A stretch of 64,000 nt of DNA from Ianthella basta (taxonomy: Eukaryota > Porifera > Demospongiae > Verongiida > Ianthellidae). Positions 10,861-20,426 of the stretch are shown in pieces (the first letter of the stretch is position 1; each line of letters begins with the position of its first letter). Made by a program: the position numbers and the translations under genes. The stretch covers positions 4,956,871-5,020,870 of the forward strand of contig OZ025868.1 of assembly GCA_964019415.1 (NCBI GenBank), written 5' to 3'. Below the pieces are notes generated by a model that saw nothing but the letters and a program-made list of their open reading frames with translations, did not search any database and was not told the origin of the DNA.

Positions 10861-13479
10861 TCAGCTCGTCCCGAGCTGCAAGCGATCTGGTGGTCTTCTT
10901 GTCCGTTGCGGGTAACGGCGCTGCTGTGATATGTCTTCCAGGAGGATCTCATCATGGTCAACCAATGGTGGCTGCCAGGGAGGCGCTCTTGGGCCTGTGA
11001 GAGTTGGCTTTGCAGGTGACTTGCTGGGTTGAACCCGACGTTGTAGCCTGTTGATGTGAACAACTTTCTCTCTGGATCCATCTGTGATGCCATATGTTGA
11101 GGGACCCTTCTGTGTTTGAATCATCCATCCCCCCTCCCACCGAGGACTCAGTTTTCCTGCTGTAGGTATGGATAACCACACAGGTTCTCCAAGTTCAAAT
11201 GAACGAGGCTGGCAGCCCTGATCAAATGCATGCTTCTGGCGAGCACCCGCCTGCGTCAGAGAAGCATCCACTAAGTCTTGCAGTTGTGCAAGCTTAGTAC
11301 GTAGCTGGCATTGATAAGTACCGGCATCGAAAGCAGAAATGGGTGGCAAATCAGAGAAGTGAGGAGAGCGCCCAAACATAAGTTCAAATGGGGAAATACC
11401 TGTAGAGGAGTGAGCTGAGGTGCGATATGCAAAGAGCATCAAGGGAAGGAATCGCTCCCAGTCAGCCTGGTCAGTGACATACACCCTCAGCATTTGTAAC
11501 AAGGAACGGTTAAAGCGTTCTACCATTCCATCACCTTCTGGATGATATGCTGTTGTACGTGATTTGTGAATGCCAAAAGTGGTGAGAGTCTGCTGCAACA
11601 GGGTGCTTTCAAAGTTCTTGCCTTGGTCAGAGTGCAGTACTTCTGGCATACCATAGGTACTGAAGACCTGCACCAATGCATTCGTGATTCTATCCGTCGT
11701 CTGATCTGGAAGAGGGACAGCCTCCACCCACTTTGTAAAGTAATCTTGTATGACAAGCAAGTAGCGGTTACGGTTGTACGATGGGGGAACTGCAAGGACA
11801 TCAACTGCCACCATCTGCCATGGGCGACCAATGGGGATACTTGTCATAGGTGCTTTGGACGGACTTGGCAGCTTTGCTTGTTGACAGCTGGAACACTCCT
11901 GACAATGTCTAACAACATCTTCATACATAGAAACCCAGTAACCCTGCTGACGGGCTTTCTCCAAGGTTTTGTCTATGCCTAAGTGTCCAGCTCCAGGGGC
12001 ATCATGAACTTGCCGCAGCATGGATTGTCGCAAGGTGATGGGAATGATTGGAACCGTCACAATATCTTCAGTGGGACCTGGTCTGTACTGGCGGCAGACC
12101 ACACCATCAACCATGGTAAGTTGGGACCAAAGCTGACCATACCTACGAAGAGGTTGTTGCTGCCACATGGCCGATTGTGGACGAATCTGGTTGGACTTGA
12201 GAGCTTGCCAAATTATTTGAATGTGGGGATCCTGTTTCTGTTTGTGCTGCAGTTCATCCTTGGGGTAGGGAACACAAGATGTGGCAGCACTCACATGGGC
12301 ATGCGGCATTCGCCTGGAGAGAGCATCAACATTCCCATGTTGTGCACCTTTGCGATAGACAATGTGGAAATCAAACTCCTGTAGCGCCAGTGCCCATCGA
12401 GCCAGTAGTCCTTCCATTTTCTGCCCTGACAACCATTGAAGTGGAGCATGGTCAGTAATCAGGTTGAAGGACCTGCCCAGTAGGTAAACAGCAGGGGCCA
12501 TCCATGGGCTCGAGCTCTCCTCGATTATGCCAGCATTCAACATTGACTGGAGCTGTTCTTCAACTGCTTTCCGATAATTGGCGGGCACTCGTCTAGGTGG
12601 AATTTTCACTGGGGGACCCGATGTTGGAATAAAATGCTGAGTGACTGTCGTAGTCCCCGGGGTAGTCCGGAATAGCTCTTTGAATTCATTCATTAGCGAT
12701 GTGACATCGACTGAAGAGCATGAAGGCAACTCAAAAGATATTACTTTGGTCTTGTCCAGTCTGGGAATTGCACAGTCATTGACTACATCCTCGGGGGATT
12801 CCCCTATAGACATGATAGCTCCCAGTTCACCCCTTGCCTTGGTTGCTTCTTTAGCAATACCCTGCATGTCTGGAGGAACACAAATGGTGTTCTCATGACA
12901 ATTTTCACTCTCAGGGCAATAGGGTAGGACTTTAATTGGGGAATGGGCAAAGTCTAACACCAGCCCATGCTGTTGGAGAAAATCAATTCCAAGAATGACC
13001 CCAGCAATAAGTGACTTCACCACAACAAAAGGATGCATCACCCTCACTTGCCCTAACTGCACAGGCACAGAAACGTATCCAGCAACTGGAATGGCCTCAC
13101 CTGCTGCTGTCACCAGTCTCAGTTCTCTGGGAGGGGCTGAACAAACCTCAGAAAGTTGTGATAGGACATCTTCCCGAATGAGTGACACTGATGATCCTGA
13201 GTCAAGCATCATGTCCATACTTCTCAATCCCAGTTCTCCTCTGACAACGGCTGTGTTAGACCGTACTGCTGCAACTACTACATCAAAAGGAACAGGTTTG
13301 GGAGGGCCTAATACATCTGGGGACGCCCACGGCCCGAATTGGGTGCCCCTTGGTCGTTTCCCTGCAGCCTGCAATTTCTGGCTATATGTCCCCTCTGCTG
13401 GCATGCGTAGCAGATTGGCGCTGGACGACGATAGGGACAGTTCCGCTGTAAATGCCCTGGCTGTTGGCAGCGATAGCAA
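10861..13479 (-). CDS. pol: Ty3/gypsy Pol: protease and integrase, with reverse transcriptase core deleted
   Basis: The open frame is 872 codons and has no ATG at its 5' edge. It overlaps gag by 172 nt in the -1 frame, so expression by -1 frameshifting is expected. The retropepsin motif DSGSS lies near residue 93. The N-terminal edge of the RT region (...EESSSPWMAPAVY) runs directly into the very end of RNase H (LLGRSFNLITDHAPLQWL). The whole palm with its YxDD box and most of RNase H, roughly 300 residues by family length, are missing in frame. The junction is near 12481-12487. Integrase follows with an HHCC zinc domain (HLGI...CQECSSCQ) and an intact D-D-E triad (VDVLAV, HSDQGKNF, ERFNRS). 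There is no stop after the deletion. Confidence 0.93.
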   Translation of the reverse strand: MLSLPTARAFTAELSLSSSSANLLRMPAEGTYSQKLQAAGKRPRGTQFGPWASPDVLGPPKPVPFDVVVAAVRSNTAVVRGELGLRSMDMMLDSGSSVSLIREDVLSQLSEVCSAPPRELRLVTAAGEAIPVAGYVSVPVQLGQVRVMHPFVVVKSLIAGVILGIDFLQQHGLVLDFAHSPIKVLPYCPESENCHENTICVPPDMQGIAKEATKARGELGAIMSIGESPEDVVNDCAIPRLDKTKVISFELPSCSSVDVTSLMNEFKELFRTTPGTTTVTQHFIPTSGPPVKIPPRRVPANYRKAVEEQLQSMLNAGIIEESSSPWMAPAVYLLGRSFNLITDHAPLQWLSGQKMEGLLARWALALQEFDFHIVYRKGAQHGNVDALSRRMPHAHVSAATSCVPYPKDELQHKQKQDPHIQIIWQALKSNQIRPQSAMWQQQPLRRYGQLWSQLTMVDGVVCRQYRPGPTEDIVTVPIIPITLRQSMLRQVHDAPGAGHLGIDKTLEKARQQGYWVSMYEDVVRHCQECSSCQQAKLPSPSKAPMTSIPIGRPWQMVAVDVLAVPPSYNRNRYLLVIQDYFTKWVEAVPLPDQTTDRITNALVQVFSTYGMPEVLHSDQGKNFESTLLQQTLTTFGIHKSRTTAYHPEGDGMVERFNRSLLQMLRVYVTDQADWERFLPLMLFAYRTSAHSSTGISPFELMFGRSPHFSDLPPISAFDAGTYQCQLRTKLAQLQDLVDASLTQAGARQKHAFDQGCQPRSFELGEPVWLSIPTAGKLSPRWEGGWMIQTQKGPSTYGITDGSREKVVHINRLQRRVQPSKSPAKPTLTGPRAPPWQPPLVDHDEILLEDISQQRRYPQRTRRPPDRLQLGTS

Positions 13480-14138
13480 ACTGGTGGACCGCGGGGAGTT
13501 GTTGGGCGTCCGCGGGACGATTGATGAGCATCCGTCTGTGTCCTCATGGCTGCCACTTGGTCGGTGAGTAGGGCGATTTGATCCTTGAGCTCCTGTACTT
13601 CCACGGCGGCTGTCTGTTGACTAACCGCGGCTACCTTTTCTTCAACGTCGAGGGTCGTCAGGAGCTTGGCGCGTTCCAATACTTTTTCCAGATCGTCAAC
13701 TTCACCGGATGCTCTGAGTTGTCTGCTGATTTTTGCTGGTATTCCACTGAGGAACTGGTGGCACAGCAGCTGGCTTCGTGTTGCACCGTCTAGGTTTGGC
13801 ATCGCTTGATCCAATAATCGCTTCAGTTCGTGAAGATAAACGGATAGTGCCTCTCCAGGCTGTTGCTTCCTTTGGTTGAACCCACTCAGTGAAACAAATG
13901 CGATGGGGGCCATCGCTTCCTTGATCCGCCGCCGAGCCGTGCTGTACGTACTCTGGTCTTGCTCACTCAGCTCTGACCAAACAGCTAGCGCCTCTCCTTC
14001 CAATAGAGTCGGCAGTTTGGCAGCTCTGGCGTCGTCATCCCAACCATTCGCCTTACAACAAATGTCATAGCGCTTGAACCACTCTACGGGGTCTCCGTCC
14101 GAAAAGGGATGGGGCAGGCTCACATGCTTCCATGCCAT
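13308..14138 (-). CDS. gag: Ty3/gypsy Gag with two zinc knuckles
   Basis: The start is set at the first ATG (14138; ...GEMAWKHVSLPHPF). The frame is open up to the primer site at 14162, but that edge codon is GTG. The capsid-like region contains DPVEWFKRYDICCKANGW and a helical segment typical of gypsy Gag. The C-terminal nucleocapsid has two CCHC knuckles, CYRCQQPGHLQRNC and CYACQQRGHIARNC, which bind genomic RNA. A coiled-coil-like stretch (VQELKDQIALLTDQVAAM) precedes them. The end overlaps pol in the -1 frame. It looks intact. Confidence 0.92.
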   Translation of the reverse strand: MAWKHVSLPHPFSDGDPVEWFKRYDICCKANGWDDDARAAKLPTLLEGEALAVWSELSEQDQSTYSTARRRIKEAMAPIAFVSLSGFNQRKQQPGEALSVYLHELKRLLDQAMPNLDGATRSQLLCHQFLSGIPAKISRQLRASGEVDDLEKVLERAKLLTTLDVEEKVAAVSQQTAAVEVQELKDQIALLTDQVAAMRTQTDAHQSSRGRPTTPRGPPVCYRCQQPGHLQRNCPYRRPAPICYACQQRGHIARNCRLQGNDQGAPNSGRGRPQMY

Positions 14139-14158
14139 CTCTCCCTGTCGCTCAAGAA

Positions 14159-14174
14159 CCACCCTCTGCTACCA
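14159..14174 (-). other. primer binding site, initiator tRNA-Met type
   Basis: TGGTAGCAGAGGGTGG begins one base inside the 5' LTR. Initiator tRNA-Met of animals ends ...CCUCUGCUACCA, so the first 12 bases match exactly and one mismatch follows. Confidence 0.85.
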
Positions 14175-14175
14175 C

Positions 14176-14410
14176 TGTAACACCGGGATGCCCACAGTCT
14201 CGCTCGAGTAACTCAGTAACTGGATTGACCGCTCAAAGATTAATCTCATGACAACAACTCTAATCAAGATGCTCATGCATAGCTTAAATAGTCTCTACAA
14301 GTACAATGTTGTGTTATTACAGGACATGGACAGATCACAGCAACAGTACACAATACACAGCAACACGTCTGATCCCAATAGACGGATAGATGTGTTAGGT
14401 CTTTGCTGCA
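14176..14410 (-). repeat. 5' LTR of the Ty3/gypsy element
   Basis: 235 bp, apparently identical to the 3' LTR. Followed at 14411 by AGAT, the duplicated target. Confidence 0.95.
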
Positions 14411-15054
14411 AGATAAACAGTGCCCAATCAGCCCCGTACACATGAAGTGCCAGGCGACCCGTAGCACCAATCATAAGATAAACAGTGCCCAATCAGCCCC
14501 GTACACATAAAGTGCCAGGCGACCCGTAGCACCAAATATAAGAAAACAGTGCCCAATCAGCCCCGTACACATAAAGTGCCAGGCGACCCGTAGCACCAAT
14601 CATAAGATAAACAGTGCCCAATCAGCCCCGTACACATGAAGTGCCAGGCGACCCGTAGCACCAAATATAAGAAAACAGTGCCCAATCAGCCCCGTACACA
14701 AAGTGCCAGGCGACCCGTAGCACCAATCATAAGATAAACAGTGCCCAATCAGCCCCGTACACATAAAGTGCCAGGCGACCCGTAGCACCAAATATAAGAA
14801 AACAGTGCCCAATCAGCCCCGTACACAAAGTGCCAGGCGACCCGTAGCACCAATCATAATATAAACAGTGCCCAATCAGCCCCGTACACATAAAGTGCCA
14901 GGCGACCCGTAGCACCAAATATAAGAAAACAGTGCCCAATCAGCCCCGTACACATAAAGTGCCAGGCGACCTGTAGCACCAAATATAAGAAAACAGTGCC
15001 CAATCAGCCCCGTACACATAAAGTGCCAGGCGACCCGTAGCACCAATCATAAGA
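14411..15054. repeat. 64-bp tandem array with two alternating unit types
   Basis: About ten units of 62-65 bp containing AAACAGTGCCCAATCAGCCC and GTGCCAGGCGACCCGTAG. Two variants, ending CACCAATCATAAGAT and CACCAAATATAAGAA, alternate almost strictly, giving a ~127-bp higher-order period. One partial unit remains on the other side of the Ty3/gypsy insertion (about 10585-10608), so the retroelement landed inside the array. The 65-70 codon minus-strand frames here are repeat artefacts. Confidence 0.9.
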
Positions 15055-15940
15055 AAAATGGTGCCCACTCTTCTTCATTCACAAGATCAATTAGTAAACA
15101 GGATGATTATAGTTAGAGTCACATTAAAATAATAGCTATCATATTGTGTAAGAGCACTTGTCTACTGAAACGGCAAGAAAGCATTGCAATACATAGCAGC
15201 ATATACAAGGGCACAGTTTTCTCAAGCACATATCTACACACTGTGTTGAGCAATTCATAATAGCAGTAGTAGGCAATTGGCCTCGGTGATGTCTAGGCTA
15301 ACCAGCTAATACACAAGGAGCTATGCAGGGAGAGGTGGCCAAGAGCACACTCACTTTACATAGCTTAACAACACAGCTATGCTCATACTGCATATACTGT
15401 AACATAGGCTAAGCAATGCAGTCAGAGACAGAAGAATATAAACTGTGGACAGGACCACTTACTACAGTAGCTATATTTAGCCAAACAGCTAGTAAGCTAC
15501 ATTCCTACAACCCTACTGCTTTGTACATAACAGATATTCTTCTGGACGTTTTCTCTTCTGGACAATACATCCCAAAGATAATGTCTTCATCTTTGCACAG
15601 CCATTCTAAGTTGCCATGGATTTCCCTCTGCATAGATAATCACTCAAATCCATATTTCGCAATCCCATCATAGCGATTTTAGCTACTAGTATCCGCACAT
15701 GAAACGCTGTAAAAGTACCAAATCCATCTTGATGTGGTGGTATTATCTGCATCCGACCTTTCGAATTCCAAAGTACAACTCAAACGGCGGTAGGACAGAG
15801 CAATGGCTCCTAGTGCTTCGTACATTACGTAATGGAAGCCATTTTAATTCTGGTGACGTTTTTCTACGTCATTATTTGATGCACAGAATGCGCGCGATAT
15901 TTACGCCCCAAAGTGGAGACGTTCAAGGCAGCAAATTTCT
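15055..15940. other. interval inside the CACTA element without a clear gene
   Basis: AT-rich, with frames of at most 93 codons. Near 15820-15880 it holds a promoter-like cluster: GTAATGGAAGCCATTTT and TGACGTTTTTCTACGTCA. Confidence 0.4.
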
Positions 15941-15945
15941 GAACT

Positions 15946-16109
15946 ATGGCACGAAGAATCAAGTTAGTGGCACTTCGTAGAAATGTACTTTGCAATGTGA
16001 GTTGATTTACGTCTTGTTCCGTCTTTAATCATGGCTTGTCTTGTAGCTGTGGTCTGTGATGTACCTGCAGGTCGCTCCACCTCCACGACCAATCATCCAA
16101 GACGTCTAG
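15946..16109 (+). CDS. putative two-exon small protein
   Basis: ATG at 15946 opens MARRIKLVALRRNVLCN (15946-15996). A GTGAGT donor follows directly. The 50-nt intron 15997-16046 has a pyrimidine-rich ...CTTGTCTTGTAG end. Exon 2 (16047-16109) continues LWSVMYLQVAPPPRPIIQDV and stops. The splice is in phase 0 and gives 37 residues: a basic N-terminus, a short hydrophobic middle and a Pro-rich end. A cluster of ACGT-containing promoter-like motifs lies 70-130 bp upstream. I do not recognise the product. A later GTACGAG donor near 16145 could mean a longer alternative form. Confidence 0.3.
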
Positions 16110-17199
16110 CACGGAAACCAAGAATTTCTTAGCCTACTTGAAGGTACGAGAGCCAGAGCTAATTGCTTTATATGAATTGCAACTTTAATACTGAACTGAC
16201 AAACTGATATACAGCTACAATGACCGTTCGAATGGCTTACTCTCTTTGCCTGCAGCAACAGATCAAATCCAGTCAGTCTGATTAGGCACAGCAGCGCTGT
16301 GTAAGCATACCAATCTCTACCGCACGTATGCAGGCGTGTTTCTGTGATATTCCAGTGTTCAGTTGTGCGAACCCCCCATGTGTGCTTAGTTTTAATGTTA
16401 TTTTGATTGCATGTCGTTTAACAAGGTTTATTGCACTGTTTTTCTCAGTGAAACTGTCATTGCTTGATGCGCCTGAGCTGTGATGAAGGCATTTCTTCAC
16501 TTATGAGCTGGGTAAGCAAGTGACCTCAGCGGTTTTGGTAGATGGGTGTACAGAACTCTGCGGCAAGCTGCCTGTGCAAAGGTATGTACTTGCCAGGTGC
16601 ATGCAGGACTTTTATTGGTTTTAGGATTTGGGTGAAGCTTGTGCTGTTACACCATTTCCCTTTCTTCCTCTAACTGCTATGTAGAGCCAATGTGCATAAA
16701 TGAAGAGAATTCACCACGAAAAGGAACAATGTATGTACTCATTCTGCGGTCAACATGACACTGTAACTACGTAAACACATCTGTCTTTATCTTTGCAACA
16801 TTGTTCCTGTTACTGATCTCTGTAATTTTGGAACTTCAATATGCATACAATATGTTGTTTTGTGAATCACAGTCCAGTCAGACATTTTGTTTACCTGCAA
16901 TTGTAATTTTTATTATTACTTTATATTTGTAATAATACCCTGTATCCAGTTTAATAATAGTACTTTATATTGAAGCTACACATAGCAACTAATTATATAA
17001 GGAAGCCTATAGTACAAGAATAATGAGATTGAATATTCATTTCCTGTGGGTTGTAAGATTATTCATTGTTGTTTTACCATGCATGGTTTACAACAACTCC
17101 AGTTTACTATGTCATACCAGTGTGTACAACCACTGGTGAAGATTCCAGGTAAACTAAAGTAAACCAGAGTTTTACCAGTAGTTTGTTCAGCATTACTCA
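16110..17199. other. right interior of the CACTA element
   Basis: No supported gene. From about 17077 to 17215 several GTTTTACC, GGTAAACT and AGTAAACC words recur in both orientations, mirroring the left end. Confidence 0.5.
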
Positions 17200-17227
17200 A
17201 TGGTAAAACAGGCCAGTTTTAGTAGTG
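17200..17227 (-). repeat. right terminal inverted repeat of the CACTA element
   Basis: Complement of 9930-9957 with two mismatches, ending TAGTG. Followed by the ATG target duplication at 17228-17230. Confidence 0.65.
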
Positions 17228-17727
17228 ATGGCAGTAGCTAGCTACACAATGATCTAGTGGCACACTCCTGAAAGTAAAAAGGGACAACTAATGAATGATT
17301 TGCTGCAATTGAAACTTCTTATTTAGCTAGCTATTGGCCTCATTTCTTTCAATGTTGATGCTTGGAATGCTAGCTATAGAGCCAACTCAATGGACGGGTA
17401 CAATGGATTAGCTAGTTTACACACCATGCTTTCATGTACAGTGTTAAGTTGTGCAGGAAGTGTTAAAGCACATGTTTCAAAATGCCTGGACCTATTCAAC
17501 AGTTACTCGGTACAATGAACTTCTATACTGTGTATGACTAATTCAACTTGACATCACATTGATGTACTTGCTCTCTTGTGACTTGTAGCTCATCTCAATG
17601 GACAGTAGGATGGGTTAGCCTGCATCTTCTCCCCCTCCTCCTCCTCCCTTGTTTGTGGGTCCTCCCCTTCTGGACCTGCTTTGACACTGTCCCCTCCCCC
17701 TGCATGGAGGGAGGCAGCAGCCCTGCT

Positions 17728-19161
17728 TCACAGGAGGGACTGGGACAGCTGAGGGGTGCTGCACAACTCACCACCTCTCAGCTCAGCTCTGCACCTCTGC
17801 AGTCTCTTGTACATCACTGCATGCACCACTGCACTGACGGTGCAGGTGGACAGTGACAGTGTCAACACAAGACACAGGAGAACTGACAATGCTGTCACTA
17901 TCACTGCGCAATGTGGGACTGTGCAATAAACATAATGTGAGGAAGTGAAAAATGATAGCATTATGCATGACGTGTGCACTAGCTTGCATGCAATTGCATA
18001 TGATAGCATCATCTCTGCATGAGTGTACTCAATGTATACCAGATGCTGTTGGTTCTGGTGTTGTTGCTGTAGCTGGATAATATATAGGTATAGGAGTAAT
18101 AGAGAGGGTGGGAAATCCAATGCAACATACACATAATATTATATTGCTGCCCAATTCACCATTGACTCTCACCTGCAGGTGTGGTAGTGAATTCAAAGTC
18201 CCAAATGACCTTTGCCCTCTGTCCATCTGCTCCCTCTCCCTTTCTCACAGCCTCCACCTCAATCCTGTAAGTGGTGCCAGGTTGGAGGGAGGTCAGAGTG
18301 TGAGAGGTGTCACTGTCAGCAGGTTGGGTGACAGTGATTGAGCCATCTTTGGTGGAGTATACGTATGATACAGTGAAGGAGTAGCACTTGGGGTAGCCAG
18401 CTGACCAGGTGACAATCAAAGTAGTGGCTGTCCTGTTTGCAAGTGTCTTGTTCAAGGAGGAGATGTTTATCTCAGCAGCTGAAAAACGATAAAGTGCTCT
18501 ATGAGAGTCCAACTAGGAGGAAACAAATGTACAACCTGGCCAAGTGACAAAATGATCATAACTGCTCATTGTGTACAGTCAATTAGTGACAGCTATTTTT
18601 GGCATGAATAAGAGAATTGATAACCCAATAAATGACTAAGTGGGACTAATATTGGTAGCACTCACGCTCCTCCTGGGGGGTGTACAAATTGCTCTGTAGC
18701 TGAGATCTATTGGTGAGAATAAGCACACAACGATACCCTGTTGCCAAGTTGGTGTAGCTGTCCACCACTACCTCCTGATAGGTGGTGGTGCGAGGGAGGG
18801 CAGTGTGTCCAGGGATGGTTGATAGGTTGGATTTTGTCTGACCTCCAATATTCCACAGCACAAAAAGCACATTCTCCACACCATCATACTGACACCTGAG
18901 GGTGATGTTACCAGTTCTACACACATAAGGGGCAGCTGGGTGGGTCTGAGTGAGGACCACTGAACCTGCACAGGACACTGTGGGAAAAGCATCATTGGAA
19001 CTGGACATACATATATACGTATAATTATACATACGTTAGTAAAGACTTCATAATATCTATAACAGCCATTATCTCACAATCAGTCTGTGTTTATCACTAG
19101 TAGCCACTGTACCTGACAGTATCCAAGGCAGAGTTACAGCAAAGTATCTGAAGAACTCCAT
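17728..19161 (-). CDS. signal peptide-Ig-FN3-transmembrane protein (four exons)
   Basis: Exon 1 (19113-19161) encodes the signal peptide MEFFRYFAVTLPWILS and ends in phase 1 at GTACAG. Exon 2 (18666-18977) is an Ig-like domain, with Cys in GNITLRCQYDG, Trp in VLWNIGG and Cys in GYRCVL. Exon 3 (18173-18478) is a fibronectin type III domain (TLIVTWSAGYPKCYSFTVSY, LTSLQPGTTYRIEVEAV). Exon 4 (17728-17918) has a hydrophobic helix VIVTALSVLLCLVLTLSLS, then a basic stop-transfer YKRLQRC and a short tail. Acceptors CCCACAG, TTTTTCAG and TTGCACAG and donors GTGAGT and GTGAGAG bound the exons. Every internal junction is phase 1, as in shuffled extracellular modules. A GTGAGT donor at 17771 could extend the tail into further exons. 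The likely role is a type I cell-surface adhesion or receptor protein; the ligand is unknown. Confidence 0.78.
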
Positions 19162-19756
19162 TGTTGCTGAATGAATCATGTATGACCAGTCATGTGCACT
19201 CGGGTGTTTCCCTTCTTTATATGCATGAATTATTACAATAATTATATAATTCATACAGCCAACATACTCATTCATTCAGGAACTCAAATTGGAAAAATAC
19301 AATAATATTGTTATAATGCTGGAGCACTCTGGAAGTACAATTCATTATACTGTAGATTTTAAAGAGTACTCAGTTAGGGTATAGGAACAGACCATGATAT
19401 GTCAGAGTGTGGCACTGAAAAGGAGCTGTATATTACACACCTCCTTGTAAGTCATCCTTCAAAGCTTCCTTTGCACTGAAGAGAAAGTTTCATGCATTCA
19501 CTGTAGGCCATTTTCACTAGACATGGATCCGGATTCTCAAACCTGCATGCTTAATGGAAGCTCTACTGAACATAAGTCTCAGTAACGTAGCAACTGAATT
19601 ATAAATAACTGTCACTGATGCTGGGAGCCTCTGTCTTATATATTAATTGGCAACCAGTGATCATGACTGCCTCACTTTGCCAATTACTTCAAAAGTCGTA
19701 GACTGAGCTGCACGTACAAGCAGTGATTGTATATTATATGTATATATATATATATA
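19162..19756. other. upstream region of the Ig-FN3 gene
   Basis: Putative promoter side of the minus-strand gene. No further exon is recognised. It ends in a (TA)n run at about 19736-19758 next to the foldback unit. Confidence 0.4.
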
Positions 19757-20265
19757 TACCACCGCCACCACCATCACACAGTGCAAGTTACAATATCGCA
19801 GCCACCACCACCGCTGCCATTGGAATGCATGCTGCAGCAAGCAAATGTAAGCTTGCCTAAGGGCATGCCATTGAATTGAGAGTGCATGGGAAGAAATTCA
19901 ATGGCATGCCCTTAGGCAAGTTACAATTGCTTGCTGCAGCATGCATTCCAATGGCAGTGGTGCAGGTTCTGACCGGCTGTAACTTGCATGTGCTGGCCCG
20001 GAGCCACTGTAACTTGCACTGGTGGTCTTTTTCGATGACCAACTAGCGCTGATACTCTACTGGCACATGTGGTGGTGGCTACTGTAACTTGCGCTGGTGG
20101 TCTTTTTCTATGACCAACTAACACAGATACTCTACTGGCACATGTGGTGGTGGCTACTGTAACTTGCACTGGTGGTGGTCTTTTTCTATGATCAACTAGC
20201 GCAGATACTCTACTGGCACAGGTGGTGGTTGCTGCGATATTGTAACTTGCACTGTGTGGTGGCAT
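19757..20265. repeat. isolated foldback unit of the 23.8-37.2 kb array family
   Basis: Central hairpin with 26-bp perfect arms (19852-19877 and 19895-19920, starting CTTGCCTAAGGGCATGCC) and a 17-nt loop. It is flanked by inverted arms carrying CAGTGCAAGTTACA / TGTAACTTGCACTG words. The left arm is short; the right arm has three 75-bp subrepeats. It lacks the ~1-kb body seen in array units. Confidence 0.85.
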
Positions 20266-20300
20266 CACGGCTGTTTCGAGGCGGCAGCTTAGTTTTCCGA

Positions 20301-20426
20301 ATGGAAAAATTGGGAATGGGAATGGGAATACGTCAACAAATCTATGATTTAACTGCCTTATCCCTACGCCCTCGCCACTGCAAGGAGGATGAAACTTTGC
20401 TTCTGGATAGCTCTCACCCAGTGAAG
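20301..20426 (+). CDS. possible first exon of an unknown gene
   Basis: ATG at 20301 opens 42 codons (MEKLGMGMGIRQQIYDL...DSSHPVK) ending exactly before a GTAGGT donor. The composition is reasonably protein-like and the exon would leave in phase 0. A possible next exon is 20780-20814, between ...TTGCTTTTCAG and GTTGGC. No domain is recognised. It directly abuts the foldback unit at 19757-20265. Confidence 0.25.

Larger units (their letters stand above)
10609..14410 (-). mobile_element. Ty3/gypsy LTR retrotransposon, non-autonomous, recently inserted
   Basis: A 3.8-kb element read on the minus strand, in the order 5' LTR (14176-14410), primer site, gag, protease, truncated polymerase, integrase, polypurine tract, 3' LTR (10609-10843). 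The two 235-bp LTRs look identical base for base. Target duplication is AGAT, or AAGAT if the last A of the LTR is shared. It interrupts the 64-bp tandem array at the same unit position on both sides. Reverse-transcriptase catalytic motifs and most of RNase H are absent, so movement must have used enzymes supplied in trans, unless the deletion came after insertion. Confidence 0.95.
9930..17227. mobile_element. candidate CACTA (En/Spm-like) DNA transposon, non-autonomous
   Basis: The left end (9930-9957) starts CACTACAAAAAGTGGCCTG. The right end (17200-17227) is its inverted complement, ending ...TTTTAGTAGTG, with 26 of 28 positions matching. The trinucleotide ATG flanks both sides (9927-9929 and 17228-17230), the 3-bp target duplication expected of this superfamily. 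Both ends carry several subterminal GTTTTACC/GGTAAAAC words in both orientations, another CACTA hallmark. No transposase is recognisable inside. The interior holds a Ty3/gypsy insertion, a 64-bp array and a possible small spliced gene. Chance pairing of two separate short relatives is the main alternative. Confidence 0.65.

Noticed and set aside
11566..13567. Plus-strand frames over the gypsy pol/gag region (up to 190 codons)
   Set aside because: Antisense shadows of well-supported gag and pol; no domain.
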